DNA of 64,000 bases from Moraxella catarrhalis (GCF_001656295.1 NZ_LXHE01000022.1:55124-119123); one strand, 5' to 3'. Counted from the first letter of the stretch, positions 35,405 to 46,302 are shown. Notes: a model not told the origin generated them from the sequence alone. Numbers and translations are program-made.

Positions 35405-36109
35405 TTAGTCTGATCGCCCCACATCTGCCTGCAGAGCTTCTGGCAGCGACAAAATCTCAAAATCTGCCAAATCTGCAGGGCGTGCAATGACTAAGGCTTC
35501 ATAGCCCAAATCGGTTTTTGTGGCATTAACCACACTGACAGACCCTATGCTGCTGCCAGCATCTGGCACCTCTCCTTTGCCTAAGATACGGTGCAAATAA
35601 GCCTTTGGGCGAGCCTTAAAATACAGACGCGCGACAATCTCCTGACCCAAATAGCATCCTTTATCATACGCCACCCCTCCTTTTTGGTGCAGGCGAAGTT
35701 CTTGGGGTTGATACATCTCGCTGGTTTTGGCAGTCAGCCAATAATTGCCTGTCTCGATACTTAATTGCTCCCATTGCTGAACATCGCTTTTTTGGTGATG
35801 GTCAAAGGTTGGCTGACCATCTATGATGTGCGGATAGATTGGCTCGGCTGACGATAGGGCGATTTTGGAGAATGCGCCAAATTTTTTGATGTGCATTGCC
35901 AAAGCCTGTGCCATATCGGCGCTCACAACGATGCCAAAACCTGCCAAAGTACGCACTATCCAAAGTCCAAATTGTACACGCCCTTTTAAATTACAAATTG
36001 CTGTCGGCAAAAACTGCTCACCAATATCAGCGATATTAGCGGTAATTTGCCCTTGTAAGAATTTTTCACTGTCTGTACCAGTCATTTCAAAATAACAAAA
36101 ATCAGTCAT
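35405..36109 (-). CDS. ygfZ: Folate-binding Fe-S cluster repair protein YgfZ
   Basis: A 234-residue protein with the family signature KGCYLGQEIVARLYFK and early FLQGQITANIADI, related to GcvT. The family uses tetrahydrofolate in maintenance of Fe-S enzymes such as MiaB. The length is shorter than the 326-residue E. coli protein, because the N- and C-terminal parts are compact; that is common in the Moraxellaceae. It converges on the CorC gene. Confidence 0.9.
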   Translation of the reverse strand: MTDFCYFEMTGTDSEKFLQGQITANIADIGEQFLPTAICNLKGRVQFGLWIVRTLAGFGIVVSADMAQALAMHIKKFGAFSKIALSSAEPIYPHIIDGQPTFDHHQKSDVQQWEQLSIETGNYWLTAKTSEMYQPQELRLHQKGGVAYDKGCYLGQEIVARLYFKARPKAYLHRILGKGEVPDAGSSIGSVSVVNATKTDLGYEALVIARPADLADFEILSLPEALQADVGRSD

Positions 36110-36294
36110 GGTTTGTCTCTTATTTAAAAGTTGTCATCATAAATATTGGGGCTGTTTCATCAAATTATAGGATAAATTTGATGGCAGATGTTAAATTTTT
36201 TGTACAAAATACCAGTGAACATAACAATTAACCCCTAAAATCGGTTACAATAAGCAGTTAAGTTTTTTATTGAGAATCAATTTAAGGTGAAATC

Positions 36295-36633
36295 ATGAAC
36301 TTACCTGACTGTCCGCAATGTCATGAATCTTATACTTATGCTGATGGCGCGCTGCTGATTTGCCCAATGTGTGCTCATGAGTGGCAAGAAGGTGATGAAG
36401 CCGATGAAGCCACTGTGATCAAAGATGCCGTCGGTAACGTGCTCCAGGATGGCGACGCGGTGACAGTGATCAAGGATTTAAAGATCAAAGGCTCAAGCAC
36501 ACCAATCAAAGTTGGCACAAAAGTCAAATCCATTCGCTTGATTTATGACGCCCCTGATGATCACGATATCGATTGTAAAATTGACGGCTTTGGTGCCATG
36601 AAGCTCAAATCCTCGGTCGTCAAAAAAGCTTAA
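36295..36633 (+). CDS. yjdM: Zinc-ribbon protein YjdM (PhnA)
   Basis: A 112-residue protein. An N-terminal zinc ribbon with CPQC and CPMC (residues 6-9 and about 24-27) precedes a small beta domain with [31 protein letters not shown], typical of the YjdM/PhnA family. Despite the name there is no evidence here for phosphonate use and its role is unknown. It lies 39 bases before hemL on the same strand and could be co-transcribed. Confidence 0.93.
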   Translation: MNLPDCPQCHESYTYADGALLICPMCAHEWQEGDEADEATVIKDAVGNVLQDGDAVTVIKDLKIKGSSTPIKVGTKVKSIRLIYDAPDDHDIDCKIDGFGAMKLKSSVVKKA

Positions 36634-36672
36634 TTGTCTCAACTTCATTTAATGTATCATAAGGACGCAGCC

Positions 36673-37965
36673 ATGACACACATTCGCCCAACCAATGAAA
36701 AATTATTCAATGACGCCAAACGCCACATAGCAGGGGGAGTTAACTCGCCTGTGCGTGCTTTTGCCGGCGTGGGCGGTGTGCCAGTGTTTGTGCAGCGTGC
36801 AAAAGGCGCTTATATTTATGACACCGAAGGTCATGCTTATATTGACTATGTCGGCTCATGGGGTCCGATGATTTTGGGTCATGCGCATGATAAAGTCATC
36901 GATGCGGTGAAAGCTGCCGCAGAAGATGGACTGTCTTTTGGTGCGCCGACGCCTTCAGAGACGACGATGGCGGATTTGATTTGTCAAATCGTCCCAAGCA
37001 TTGATTTGCTACGCATGACAAGCTCAGGCACAGAAGCTACGATGAGCGCAATTCGATTGGCGCGTGGCTATACAGGTCGTGATAAAATTGTCAAATTTGA
37101 AGGCTGTTATCATGGGCACTCTGACAGTCTGCTTGTCAAGGCAGGCTCGGGGATGCTCGATATCGGTGAGCCGACTTCAAAGGGTGTGCCTGCAGATTTT
37201 GCCAAGCATACGGTGACTTTACCATATAATGACATCGAAGCGCTGACCGCGTGTTTTGAGAAATTTGGCGATGAGCTTGCCTGCGTGATTTTAGAGCCGA
37301 TCGCTGGCAATATGAACATGGTAATCCCAAGCCATGAGTTTCATCAAACCTTGCGTCAATTATGTACCGAGTATGGTGTGGTGCTGATTTTTGATGAGGT
37401 GATGACAGGCTTTCGTGTCGGTCTTGGCGGTGCTCAAGCACATTTTGGCATTACACCTGATTTGACGACTTTTGGCAAGATTATCGGTGCAGGATTACCG
37501 GTTGGTGCGTTTGGCGGTAAGCGTGAGATTATGGAATGTATCGCACCACTTGGTGGCGTCTATCAAGCAGGGACTTTATCAGGCAATCCATTGGCGATGC
37601 GTGCAGGCAAGGCGATGTTTGATGAGCTGACTGGTGAAGGATTCTATGAGTCGCTTAGCAAAAAGACCGACTACCTGATCAAGGGCTTAAAAGTGGCCGC
37701 TGATAAGCATGGCATACCTTTTGAGACATGCGCGGTAGGTGGTATGTTTGGTATTTTCTTTACCGATCAGTTGCCAAAGAATTTTAATGATGTTGCAAGT
37801 CGCTGCGACGCCAAAAAATTCGCTAAATTCTTTCATGGGATGCTAGATTTGGGCATTTATTTGGCGCCATCAGCCTTTGAGGCGGCATTTATGAGTGCAG
37901 CACACACCTATGAAGATCTGGATAAAACCATCGAAGCGGCAGATCAAGTATTTTCACAATTATAA
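36673..37965 (+). CDS. hemL: Glutamate-1-semialdehyde 2,1-aminomutase
   Basis: A 430-residue PLP enzyme converting glutamate-1-semialdehyde to 5-aminolaevulinate, the step after HemA. It starts [19 protein letters not shown] (AAGGACG upstream), followed by [11 protein letters not shown] and [14 protein letters not shown]. The PLP-binding Lys is in [19 protein letters not shown], and [12 protein letters not shown] carries the conserved Asp. Full length. The upstream start at 36634 is a TTG in the intergenic spacer and is not used. Confidence 0.97.
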   Translation: MTHIRPTNEKLFNDAKRHIAGGVNSPVRAFAGVGGVPVFVQRAKGAYIYDTEGHAYIDYVGSWGPMILGHAHDKVIDAVKAAAEDGLSFGAPTPSETTMADLICQIVPSIDLLRMTSSGTEATMSAIRLARGYTGRDKIVKFEGCYHGHSDSLLVKAGSGMLDIGEPTSKGVPADFAKHTVTLPYNDIEALTACFEKFGDELACVILEPIAGNMNMVIPSHEFHQTLRQLCTEYGVVLIFDEVMTGFRVGLGGAQAHFGITPDLTTFGKIIGAGLPVGAFGGKREIMECIAPLGGVYQAGTLSGNPLAMRAGKAMFDELTGEGFYESLSKKTDYLIKGLKVAADKHGIPFETCAVGGMFGIFFTDQLPKNFNDVASRCDAKKFAKFFHGMLDLGIYLAPSAFEAAFMSAAHTYEDLDKTIEAADQVFSQL

Positions 37966-38030
37966 TTTGGTTGGGTGTTTTTGACAGTTTGGCTCACTGG
38001 TTTAAGCTGACAAAACCCTTCGCCCATTGG

Positions 38031-38049
38031 AATAGATAAGTGATCTATT
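38031..38049. promoter_or_regulatory. Perfect inverted repeat upstream of secA
   Basis: AATAGAT-AAGTG-ATCTATT ends 19 bases before the secA ATG, inside what would be the leader. It could be an operator or an RNA hairpin near the ribosome site. No secM-like leader ORF is seen. Confidence 0.4.
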
Positions 38050-38067
38050 CTTGACGGAAAATTAAGT

Positions 38068-40872
38068 ATGTTTACAAAAATCATCAGTACAGTCATCGGC
38101 ACAAAAAACGACCGCGAGCTTAAGCGTATGCGCAAAGTGGTCACCAAAATCAACAGTTATGAAGCAGGTATTCAGGCACTGTCCGATGAAGAATTGCGCC
38201 AAAAAACTGAGGAATTTAAGCAGCGTCACCAAGCTGGCGAAAGCTTGGATAAGCTGCTGCCAGAAGCTTTTGCCGTTTGCCGCGAGGCATCTAAGCGCGT
38301 CAATGGCATGCGCCACTACGACGTGCAGCTGATCGGTGGTATGACCCTGCACGAAGGCAAGATCGCCGAGATGAAAACCGGGGAAGGTAAGACCCTGATG
38401 GCGACCTTGGCGATTTATCTGAACGCCATCAGTGGCAAAGGCGTGCATGTGGTGACTGTAAACGACTACTTGGCAAGCCGTGATGCCGAGTTGAACCGTC
38501 CGTTATTTAGCTTTTTGGGCTTGACGGTGGGCGTGATCTACAGTCAGCAGCCGCCCCAAGAAAAATTTGCCGCTTATCGTGCTGACATCACTTATGGCAC
38601 CAATAATGAATACGGTTTTGATTATCTGCGCGATAATATGGTGTTTAGCTTAAGTGAAAAAAAGCAGCGTCCGCTGAACTACTGCATCATCGATGAAATT
38701 GACTCAATCTTAATCGATGAGGCGCGTACGCCGCTGATCATCTCAGGTCAAGCCGAAGACTCAGCGCATCTGTACGCTTTGATTGATAAGATCGTTGAGC
38801 GTTTGGTGCGATCCAAAGATGAAGAAGAAAATAAAAACAACACCGATGGCGATTTTTGGATCGATGAAAAAAACCGTACCATTGAGATCAGCGAAAAAGG
38901 CTATGAAAAGATCGAGGCTTTTTTGGTGGAAGTCGGTGAACTTGGCGAAAATGAAAGCTTGTACAGCCCAGCACGCTTGCCTTTATTAGCGCATGCTCAA
39001 GCCGCCATACGCGCGCATCATCTATTTGTCAAAAATATTCATTATATCGTTCAAGATGGCGAAGTGATTATTGTTGATGAAAATACAGGTCGTACCATGC
39101 CAGGTCGCCGCTGGTCGGATGGTCTGCATCAAGCGGTCGAAGCCAAAGAAGGCGTGGAAATCCAAGCCGAAAACCAAACGATGGCGACCACCACTTTCCA
39201 AAACTACTTCCGCTTATACGATAAATTGTCGGGTATGACAGGAACGGCAGATACTGAAGCTGCGGAGCTTAAGTCTACCTATGATTTGGATGTGGTGATC
39301 ATCCCAACCCATCGTCCGATTGCGCGGATTGACATGGATGACCAGATTTTCTTGACCAAACTTGGTAAATATCAAGGTATCATTCGTGAGATTAAGCAAA
39401 TCACCGAAAAAGGCGCCCCAGTTTTGGTGGGTACTGCCACCATTGAGGCATCCGAGGAGTTGTCGTATTTATTAAATCAAGAAGGCATTACTCATAATGT
39501 GCTAAACGCCAAGCAGCATGAGCGTGAGGCAGACATTATCGCACAGGCAGGCAGACCACGCGCTGTAACGATTGCCACCAATATGGCAGGTCGTGGTACG
39601 GACATCATTTTGGGCGGTAATTGGCAAGCAGAGCTTGATGCGCATGAAGTCATCACCGATGAGATGCGCAGTGAGACACAAGCGGCTTGGCAGGCGCGCC
39701 ATGATGCGGTTCTGGCGGCGGGCGGCTTACATATCATTGGCTCTGAGCGTCATGAATCACGCCGCATTGATAATCAGCTGCGCGGACGCGCTGGTCGTCA
39801 AGGTGACCCAGGTCAATCGCGATTCTTCTTGTCGCTTGAAGATGATTTGATGCGCATCTTTGCTGGCGACCGCATTACGAATATGTTCCGCGCCATGGGC
39901 TTAAAAGAAGATGAAGCCATTGAGCATAAAATGGTTTCTCGCTCTATCGAAGGCGCTCAAGGCAAGGTTGAGGCACGAGATTTTGATGCTCGTAAAAGCT
40001 TGCTTAAGTATGATGACATTGCCAATGAGCAGCGTAAGGTCATCTACTCACAGCGCGATGATTTGTTGGCAGAGATGGACTTGCAAGAAGGCATCAAAGC
40101 CATGCATCACGAGGTGTATAATGCACTGATTGACCAGTTTGTGCCGCCAGGTTCGATTGATGATCAGTGGAATATTGATGGCTTAGAAGATGAAATCGAA
40201 GAGGCGTTTCGTTTTTATATGCCGATTAATGATTGGCTAGATGCCGACCGTCGCTTGGACGAAGACGGCTTGCGCGCCAAAATCATCGAAACTGCCATTG
40301 AGCGCTACCAGACGCGCCGTGAGCAGATGGGCGAACAAACAGCGGCGCAGCTTGAGCGCCATTTCATGCTATCTAGCCTAGATCGTCACTGGAAAGAGCA
40401 TTTGACCCAAATGGATCAATTAAGAAAAGGGATCCATCTGCGCAGCTATGCCCAAAAAAATCCAGAACAAGAGTATAAGCGTGAATCATTTGAGCTATTT
40501 CAGTCGATGCTTGGCGCGATCAAATCTGATTTGATTCAAGATTTGGCGCGCGTACATGTGCCGACGCCTGAAGAGCTTGCTGCCTTAGAGGAGCAGCGTC
40601 GTCAGCAGGCTGAGCAGATGCGTATGATGTTTGAGCACAATGAGATAAATCTCGATGGCAGCCAAACGCCAGATGCAGATCTGGATCAGGCAGAATCTCG
40701 CCCAACTCAGCGTATGACCCTGACATTGGGGGGCGCCGCACCCGTGGTGGCGGAAGATGCTCACATCATACCTGATGAGGAACTGGTGATTCCTGAGCAT
40801 ATCAACAGAAATGCGCCTTGTCCTTGTGGTTCTGGCCTGAAATATAAACAATGCCATGGCAAACTAAGCTAG
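38068..40872 (+). CDS. secA: Preprotein translocase ATPase SecA
   Basis: A 934-residue motor of the Sec export pathway. Features are [14 protein letters not shown] (Walker A), [21 protein letters not shown] (DEAD-like Walker B), [41 protein letters not shown] and [26 protein letters not shown]. The C-terminus ends with the zinc/SecB-binding [14 protein letters not shown]. Length and order are normal. It is preceded by hemL and followed by a small lipoprotein gene. Confidence 0.98.
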   Translation: MFTKIISTVIGTKNDRELKRMRKVVTKINSYEAGIQALSDEELRQKTEEFKQRHQAGESLDKLLPEAFAVCREASKRVNGMRHYDVQLIGGMTLHEGKIAEMKTGEGKTLMATLAIYLNAISGKGVHVVTVNDYLASRDAELNRPLFSFLGLTVGVIYSQQPPQEKFAAYRADITYGTNNEYGFDYLRDNMVFSLSEKKQRPLNYCIIDEIDSILIDEARTPLIISGQAEDSAHLYALIDKIVERLVRSKDEEENKNNTDGDFWIDEKNRTIEISEKGYEKIEAFLVEVGELGENESLYSPARLPLLAHAQAAIRAHHLFVKNIHYIVQDGEVIIVDENTGRTMPGRRWSDGLHQAVEAKEGVEIQAENQTMATTTFQNYFRLYDKLSGMTGTADTEAAELKSTYDLDVVIIPTHRPIARIDMDDQIFLTKLGKYQGIIREIKQITEKGAPVLVGTATIEASEELSYLLNQEGITHNVLNAKQHEREADIIAQAGRPRAVTIATNMAGRGTDIILGGNWQAELDAHEVITDEMRSETQAAWQARHDAVLAAGGLHIIGSERHESRRIDNQLRGRAGRQGDPGQSRFFLSLEDDLMRIFAGDRITNMFRAMGLKEDEAIEHKMVSRSIEGAQGKVEARDFDARKSLLKYDDIANEQRKVIYSQRDDLLAEMDLQEGIKAMHHEVYNALIDQFVPPGSIDDQWNIDGLEDEIEEAFRFYMPINDWLDADRRLDEDGLRAKIIETAIERYQTRREQMGEQTAAQLERHFMLSSLDRHWKEHLTQMDQLRKGIHLRSYAQKNPEQEYKRESFELFQSMLGAIKSDLIQDLARVHVPTPEELAALEEQRRQQAEQMRMMFEHNEINLDGSQTPDADLDQAESRPTQRMTLTLGGAAPVVAEDAHIIPDEELVIPEHINRNAPCPCGSGLKYKQCHGKLS

Positions 40873-41042
40873 TCTTTATCGGTGGTGATGGACTTTGGGT
40901 GTTGACTGTTTAAGCTTGCGCCTAAGATTAGGGTTTTATAAAAAAACTGTGCTATACTAAGCTAATTGTAAACCACTCTCATTTAAAGCGCATGTTGCGT
41001 CATGAGATTGGCTATTTACTTAAAAAGTAAGGAAGTGACACC

Positions 41043-41339
41043 ATGAAACAAACCATTTGGCAAGTCGTGGCAATATCTGCTGTGTTGGCGTTGTCTGCTT
41101 GTGCACAAAAAACCGAAGACGCCACCGCTGAGCCAGTCGAAGAAAAAGAAGTCCCTATGTCGGCTGAGCCTGCCGAACCAGTGATTGTTGTGCCCAGTGA
41201 TTCGTCTGAGTCATCGATTGAGCAGGTGGTACCTGAAGCATTCGCTGACGGCGATACCACCCAGATCGCTGAAGTAGTAGAAATTGATGAGACGGCAGAG
41301 ACTGCCACTCAAGACGCTGAGGTTCAAGAAGGTCGCTGA
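41043..41339 (+). CDS. Small acidic lipoprotein
   Basis: A 98-residue protein, signal MKQTIWQVVAISAVLALSAC with lipobox, then a Glu/Ala/Pro/Thr-rich, strongly acidic, probably disordered chain. A TATACT (40953-40958) is a possible -10. Its composition matches the lipoproteins at 29539 and 51331; no domain is recognised. Confidence 0.72.
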   Translation: MKQTIWQVVAISAVLALSACAQKTEDATAEPVEEKEVPMSAEPAEPVIVVPSDSSESSIEQVVPEAFADGDTTQIAEVVEIDETAETATQDAEVQEGR

Positions 41340-41602
41340 TCTTGGTTTGACTCGTTGATTCAGACGCTGTTATTAGCAGCCTTGGTTTTTGATGTATCAA
41401 GGTCGGGCTGCATGTTTGAGTGTTTTGAATCATTTAAGTGATGACTGCATGAATTTATCTTGCAAGTGCATGAATCAAATATGTCGCCTTGACTAAAGGC
41501 TCTTTAATAGTCAGTTTACTCAATTGCCATTTTGCCTAAGTTGTGAATACAACCGATTGGGTAAAATGGTGTTTTATCATTTCTTAATATCATCATTATC
41601 TC

Positions 41603-43195
41603 ATGACCCGAATCGCCACCGCTTCATTTAGAACCAGAGCCAACACCCAATCACGCCTGCCGTTTGCTGCTGCAGCGATGCTTGCATTATTTTCTGGCGC
41701 AATCTTTAGTTTGGCATTGGCGCCATATTATTGGGTGCCGGTCGCTATTTTGTCGCCCATACTATTATATGTGGTGCTTAAGGACTGTCAAAGTGCCAAG
41801 CAGGCTTTTTGGTTGGGGGAGCTGTACGGCTTTGGCACTTGGGCGGTGGGCGCATTTTGGCTGTATCACTCCATTCATTATTATGGCGGAGTACCAAGTT
41901 GGGCTGCACTTGTATTAATTGGGGTAATGTCGCTGATTATGGGGCTGTTTCATGCCTTGATGGCATGGGCATTTGTTCGATTTAGTGCCAGGCAGCCCAT
42001 GTCTTTTGCAGGATTTTGGATACTCCAAGAATGGCTAAAAACTTGGGTTCTATCAGGATTTCCTTGGCTTTTTGTGGGCTATGCATTTACAGATATCAGT
42101 TGGCTAAATGGTATTGCACCGATTTTTGGCGTGTTTGGGCTGTCATTTTTGGCAGTATTTATCGGGGCGGCCATCATAGAGCTATTTCGCCGTAATATTG
42201 GACATGTGATCATTGGCGGTGTTTTGACGGGCGCTGCTGTGATTATTTCGGTGATTGGGATAAATTGGACAAAGCCAACAGGCAAGCTGACTTCCGTTTC
42301 ACTCATCCAAGGCAATATTCCACAAGACCTAAAATGGCAAGAGGGTTTTGGTGTGCAAACCTTGGGGATTTATGCAGGATTATCACAATCTGAATGGGGG
42401 CGAGATTTGGTGGTTTGGCCAGAGGCTGCCATTCCGCTATTTCAAGACGAAGCCAGCGACCACATCAATGCTCTAGCAAAACAGGCAAACGCTGATGGCA
42501 GTGCATGGATAACGGGCATTATGTATCGCAAGACACCAAGCGATGCATCAAATCAGGCTGCATTTTATAACAGTATGATGTTATACGATGCCAATCAAGT
42601 ATCAGTTTATAAAAAACAGCAGCTTGTACCATTTGGTGAATATGTACCATTTGGCGGTGTGTTGGATATTTTACCAGGGCTTGAGGGTGTCGCTAGCCTA
42701 AGCCGTGGCGATGATAAGCAAACACCGCTCAAATTGGGCAGCGGTGTGGGTGATACGATTGGTGCGGCAATTTGTTATGAGGTGGCATATCCTGAGACTA
42801 CTCGCAAAAATGCACTTGGCAGTAATTTTTTATTAACCGTCTCAAATGATGCTTGGTTTGGTACAACAGCAGGTCCTTTACAGCATTTACAAATGGTGCA
42901 AATGCGAAGCTTGGAGACGGGGCGATGGTTTGTGCGTGCAACGAATAACGGCGTCACTGCGTTGATAGATCACCGAGGCGGCGTGGTTAGTCAGATACCG
43001 CAGTTTCAGCGAGATATTTTGCGAGGTGATGTACCCAGTTATGTTGGACGCACGCCTTATATGGTTTGGGGGCATTATCCCATGTTGGGGCTTTCTTTGG
43101 TGCTGATTTTTCTTAGTATCATGGCAAAGAAAATGAAAAATACCACGGCTAAACGAGAAAAATTTTATACCGCTGATGGTGTGGTAGACCGCTGA
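41603..43195 (+). CDS. lnt: Apolipoprotein N-acyltransferase
   Basis: A 530-residue inner-membrane enzyme that N-acylates the Cys of lipoproteins. Six to seven N-terminal membrane helices (residues about 20-220) lead to a nitrilase-like periplasmic domain with catalytic Glu in VVWPEAAIPLF, Lys in VSVYKKQQLVPFGEYVPFG and Cys in GAAICYEVAYPE. SNDAWFGTTAGPLQHLQMVQMR is also diagnostic. Length is close to the E. coli enzyme (512). It is separated from corC, its partner in many relatives. Confidence 0.95.
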   Translation: MTRIATASFRTRANTQSRLPFAAAAMLALFSGAIFSLALAPYYWVPVAILSPILLYVVLKDCQSAKQAFWLGELYGFGTWAVGAFWLYHSIHYYGGVPSWAALVLIGVMSLIMGLFHALMAWAFVRFSARQPMSFAGFWILQEWLKTWVLSGFPWLFVGYAFTDISWLNGIAPIFGVFGLSFLAVFIGAAIIELFRRNIGHVIIGGVLTGAAVIISVIGINWTKPTGKLTSVSLIQGNIPQDLKWQEGFGVQTLGIYAGLSQSEWGRDLVVWPEAAIPLFQDEASDHINALAKQANADGSAWITGIMYRKTPSDASNQAAFYNSMMLYDANQVSVYKKQQLVPFGEYVPFGGVLDILPGLEGVASLSRGDDKQTPLKLGSGVGDTIGAAICYEVAYPETTRKNALGSNFLLTVSNDAWFGTTAGPLQHLQMVQMRSLETGRWFVRATNNGVTALIDHRGGVVSQIPQFQRDILRGDVPSYVGRTPYMVWGHYPMLGLSLVLIFLSIMAKKMKNTTAKREKFYTADGVVDR

Positions 43196-43638
43196 GTATT
43201 GATTGATATTAGCATATTTGCCGATTTTTGCCCCTTTGGGCGTGAGAGTATTAGCAGATTAGGCGTTGGGGTGGGCTTTGGCTACGCCACTCATCAGCCT
43301 ACCCTAAACCTGCCAAATATCACTGCCCAAAACCTAAACATACAATGGCTAAAAATATCAGAAAATAACTTGTTGTATTGTAAATTTTTATGTTATCATG
43401 TGATAATAATTATCATTAGTACCAAGATATCCATTGCTAAACTTCATCCCCCATCTTAACAGTTACCAAACGGTGAGCGGATTGTCCGATTGACAGCAAG
43501 CTTAGCATAACGGCATCGGCTGATTGTGCTTTTTGCCTTGTTGTGTGTTTATGGGAGTTGATTGCACTTTTCTTCGTGGTGGATGCTTGGGCTGATTTAG
43601 TAAAGCGGTCTTCATAACACACCAAACGAGACATCACC
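43196..43638. promoter_or_regulatory. 443-base intergenic region, lactoferrin-receptor promoter and leader
   Basis: The left half has an imperfect hairpin (GGGTGGGC at 43269 with GCCTACCC at 43297) but no gene I trust. A -35 TTGTTG (43370-43375) and -10 TATCAT (43394-43399), spaced by 18, precede a Fur box. The remaining 220 bases before the lbpB ATG form a long leader with no recognised riboswitch. Confidence 0.5.
43402..43418 (+). promoter_or_regulatory. Fur box of the lactoferrin-receptor operon
   Basis: GATAATAATTATCATTA is close to the inverted hexamer-based Fur consensus (GATAAT-n-ATTATC) and lies just downstream of a plausible -10. It is in front of genes known in Moraxella and Neisseria to be iron-repressed. 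Confidence 0.8.
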
Positions 43639-46254
43639 ATGAGTACTGTCAAAGCCCCCCACATTTTCTACCAAAAACGCACCCTTAGCCTTGCCATCGC
43701 CAGTATTTTTGCTGCCGTGGTGATGACAGGCTGCCGCTCTGATGACATCAGTGCCAATGCACCCAATGTTACCCAACTGCCCCAAGGCACGGTTTTACCA
43801 ACGCCGAACACAGGTCATGACAACACCAATAATGCCAATAACGCCAACAATCAGGGCAACAACACGGATAACAGCACCAGCACAACTGACCCAAATGGCG
43901 ATAACAACCAACTGACACAAGCACAAAAAACTGCCGCTGCCGCAGGGTTTTTTGTGATGGGTAAAATTCGTGACACCAGCCCAAAAAATGACCCAGATTA
44001 TAGCGATGATTTGATACAGCAGTGGCTAGGCAAATTATATGTTGGTATTAATGCCCATCGCCCAGATGGCATCGGAAAAGGTACAAACTTGCGTCAGCCC
44101 ATCACCGCCAATGACATCAAACCCTTGTATTTTAACAAATTCCCTGCATTGTCTGATTTGCACTTAGACAGTGAACGCCATCGTTTTGACCCCAAAAAGA
44201 TAAACACCATTAAAGTGTATGGTTATGGCAACTTAACAACACCCTCCAACAACAACACTCACATCAATCATCAGCAAGCTGATAATGCCAAAGCCGAAAA
44301 GCCCACCGATGCTTATGAAAATATCCGTTTTGGATATCTTGAACTACAAGGAAGCAGCCTGACCCAAAAAAATGCCGATAAACAAAATGAGCAAGACCGC
44401 ATTCCCAAACCCATGCCCATTTTGTTTTATCATGGAGAAAACGCCAGTAGCCAGCTGCCCAGTGCTGGTAAATTTAACTACACAGGCAACTGGCTGTACC
44501 TAAGTGATGTCAAAAAACGCCCCGCCCTTTCAGCATCAGATGATCGAGTGGGGGTCTATCTTAATGCCAGTGGCAAAGCCAATGAGGGCGATGTCGTCAG
44601 TGCCGCCCACATTTATCTAAATGGCTTTCAATATAAGCACACGCCTGCCACTTATCAGGTGGATTTTGATACAAACTCATTAACAGGCAAATTGTCTTAT
44701 TATGACAATCCCAACCAGCAAACTGCCCAAGGCAACTATATCAAAAGCCAATTTGACACTACCAAAAAAGTCAATGAAACCGATGTGTATCAAATTGATG
44801 CCAAAATCAACGGCAACCGCTTTGTCGGTACAGCCAAATCTTTGGTTAACGAAAAAACACAAACCGCACCTTTTATCAAAGAGCTGTTCTCTGATGCTGC
44901 CAACCCAAACAACCCAAACCCTAATTCAGACACGCTAGAAGGCGGATTTTATGGTGAGTCGGGCGATGAGCTGGCGGGTAAATTTTTATCCAATGACAAC
45001 GCATCTTATGTGGTCTTTGGTGGCAAACGAGACAAAACAGCTGAACCTGTCGCCACAAAAACGGTGTATTTTAGTGCAGGCTTTGAAAAACCCAACACCA
45101 GTTTTGTGGATAATGAAACAATTGGTGAAATTATTAACAGTCAAGGGTTAAATGATAGCATTGATGAATATTCAATTATTGCCAGTGATGATAGTTATTA
45201 TGAATATCGTTGGGGCAAACCAGAGAAGCAGTTCACCAAAAAAGTCAGCAGCAGCACCCAAGCCGTGCCAGCTTATTTTGGGCAACATGATAAATTTTAT
45301 TTTAATGGCAACTATTATGACCTATCAGCCAGTCATGTTGATAAATTAGCCCCTGCCGATGCTGTCAAAGCCAACCAATCCATTAAAGAAAAATACCCTG
45401 ATGCCAAACTAAATAAAGACAACCAAGTTACCACCATCGTGTTACAAGAAGCCAAAGGTGGTAAGCCGTATACCGCCATTCGTGCCAAAAGCTATCAGCA
45501 CATCAGTTTTGGCGAGACGCTGTATAACGATGCCAACCAAACCCCAACACGCAGTTATTTTGTGCAAGGCGGTAGGGCCGATACCAGCACCACGCTGCCC
45601 AAGGCAGGTCAATTCACCTACAACGGTCTTTGGGCAGGCTATCTTACTCAAAAAAAGGACAAAGGCTATAGCAATAATGCAGAAACCATCAAGAAAAAAG
45701 GCCATCAAGATTATCTGTTAACCGAAGAATTTATCCCAGAAGAAGATGACGATGGCAGTTTGGTCGCATCTGCTGACCTCCAAGATGATGATGCAGACGA
45801 CGCCAATGATGATGGTGCAGACAATGTGTATCAAAAAGGTGATATTCGCCCCGAATTTGCCAACAAGCACTTGCCCATTAACGAGCCTACTTATGAAAAA
45901 ACCTTCTCCTTAGATGGTAAAAATAAGGCTAAGTTTGATGTAAACTTTGACACCAACAGCCTGACAGGCAATCTCAATGATGGTAATGGTCATAGTGTCT
46001 TTAACATCAAAGATGGCAAGATTGATGGCACTGCCTTTACCGCCAAAGCCGATGTGTCCAATTATCGCCATGAAATAGGCAATAACAACAGTGGCGGATT
46101 TTTGTACGACATCAAAGACATTGATGTCAAGGGGCAATTTTTTGGCACAAATGGCGAAGAGTTGGCAGGGCAGTTACAGTATGACAAAGGCGATGGCATC
46201 AATGACACCGCCAAAAAAGCAGGGGCTGTCTTTGGGGCTGTCAAAGAGAAATAA
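43639..46254 (+). CDS. lbpB: Lactoferrin-binding surface lipoprotein LbpB
   Basis: An 871-residue lipoprotein. Signal VVMTGC, acylated Cys at residue 32, then an Asn/Thr-rich flexible anchor (NTNNANNANNQGNN and neighbours). The chain has two lobe-like halves with repeated TbpB/LbpB beta-barrel motifs: FDTNSLTGKLSYYDN and FDTNSLTGNLNDGNG, FYGESGDELAGKFL and FFGTNGEELAGQLQ, which close each lobe. A strongly acidic loop in the C-lobe (about residues 697-732, PEEDDDG...DLQDDDADDANDD) is typical of LbpB rather than TbpB. It lies first in an lbpB-lbpA-Slam unit behind a Fur box. LbpB binds holo-lactoferrin at the cell surface and can neutralise lactoferricin. The weak ribosome site (GAGA) is the only oddity at the start. 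Confidence 0.9.
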   Translation: MSTVKAPHIFYQKRTLSLAIASIFAAVVMTGCRSDDISANAPNVTQLPQGTVLPTPNTGHDNTNNANNANNQGNNTDNSTSTTDPNGDNNQLTQAQKTAAAAGFFVMGKIRDTSPKNDPDYSDDLIQQWLGKLYVGINAHRPDGIGKGTNLRQPITANDIKPLYFNKFPALSDLHLDSERHRFDPKKINTIKVYGYGNLTTPSNNNTHINHQQADNAKAEKPTDAYENIRFGYLELQGSSLTQKNADKQNEQDRIPKPMPILFYHGENASSQLPSAGKFNYTGNWLYLSDVKKRPALSASDDRVGVYLNASGKANEGDVVSAAHIYLNGFQYKHTPATYQVDFDTNSLTGKLSYYDNPNQQTAQGNYIKSQFDTTKKVNETDVYQIDAKINGNRFVGTAKSLVNEKTQTAPFIKELFSDAANPNNPNPNSDTLEGGFYGESGDELAGKFLSNDNASYVVFGGKRDKTAEPVATKTVYFSAGFEKPNTSFVDNETIGEIINSQGLNDSIDEYSIIASDDSYYEYRWGKPEKQFTKKVSSSTQAVPAYFGQHDKFYFNGNYYDLSASHVDKLAPADAVKANQSIKEKYPDAKLNKDNQVTTIVLQEAKGGKPYTAIRAKSYQHISFGETLYNDANQTPTRSYFVQGGRADTSTTLPKAGQFTYNGLWAGYLTQKKDKGYSNNAETIKKKGHQDYLLTEEFIPEEDDDGSLVASADLQDDDADDANDDGADNVYQKGDIRPEFANKHLPINEPTYEKTFSLDGKNKAKFDVNFDTNSLTGNLNDGNGHSVFNIKDGKIDGTAFTAKADVSNYRHEIGNNNSGGFLYDIKDIDVKGQFFGTNGEELAGQLQYDKGDGINDTAKKAGAVFGAVKEK

Positions 46255-46270
46255 CGCCCCCCTCATCATC

Positions 46271-46302
46271 GTTTAGTCGTTTAGTCGCTTAGTCGCTTGA
46301 CC
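46271..46302 (+). repeat. Four imperfect copies of an 8-base tandem repeat between lbpB and lbpA
   Basis: GTTTAGTC, GTTTAGTC, GCTTAGTC, GCTTGACC follow each other directly in the 211-base lbpB-lbpA spacer. Such short tandem arrays can slip in replication and change spacing; the effect here is unknown. Confidence 0.75.

Noticed and set aside
36295..36633. Phosphonate metabolism role for YjdM
   Set aside because: No phn genes nearby; the historical PhnA name does not establish function.
43269..43304. GGGTGGGC/GCCTACCC hairpin as a mobile repeat
   Set aside because: Only one copy seen in the window and the stem is imperfect.
43199..43459. 86-residue open frame before the lactoferrin operon
   Set aside because: Low-complexity composition with a run of Ile, overlaps the promoter and Fur box, no ribosome site.
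43655..43660. Run of six C near the start of lbpB as a phase-variation tract
   Set aside because: Too short to be a convincing slippage tract and the frame is intact.
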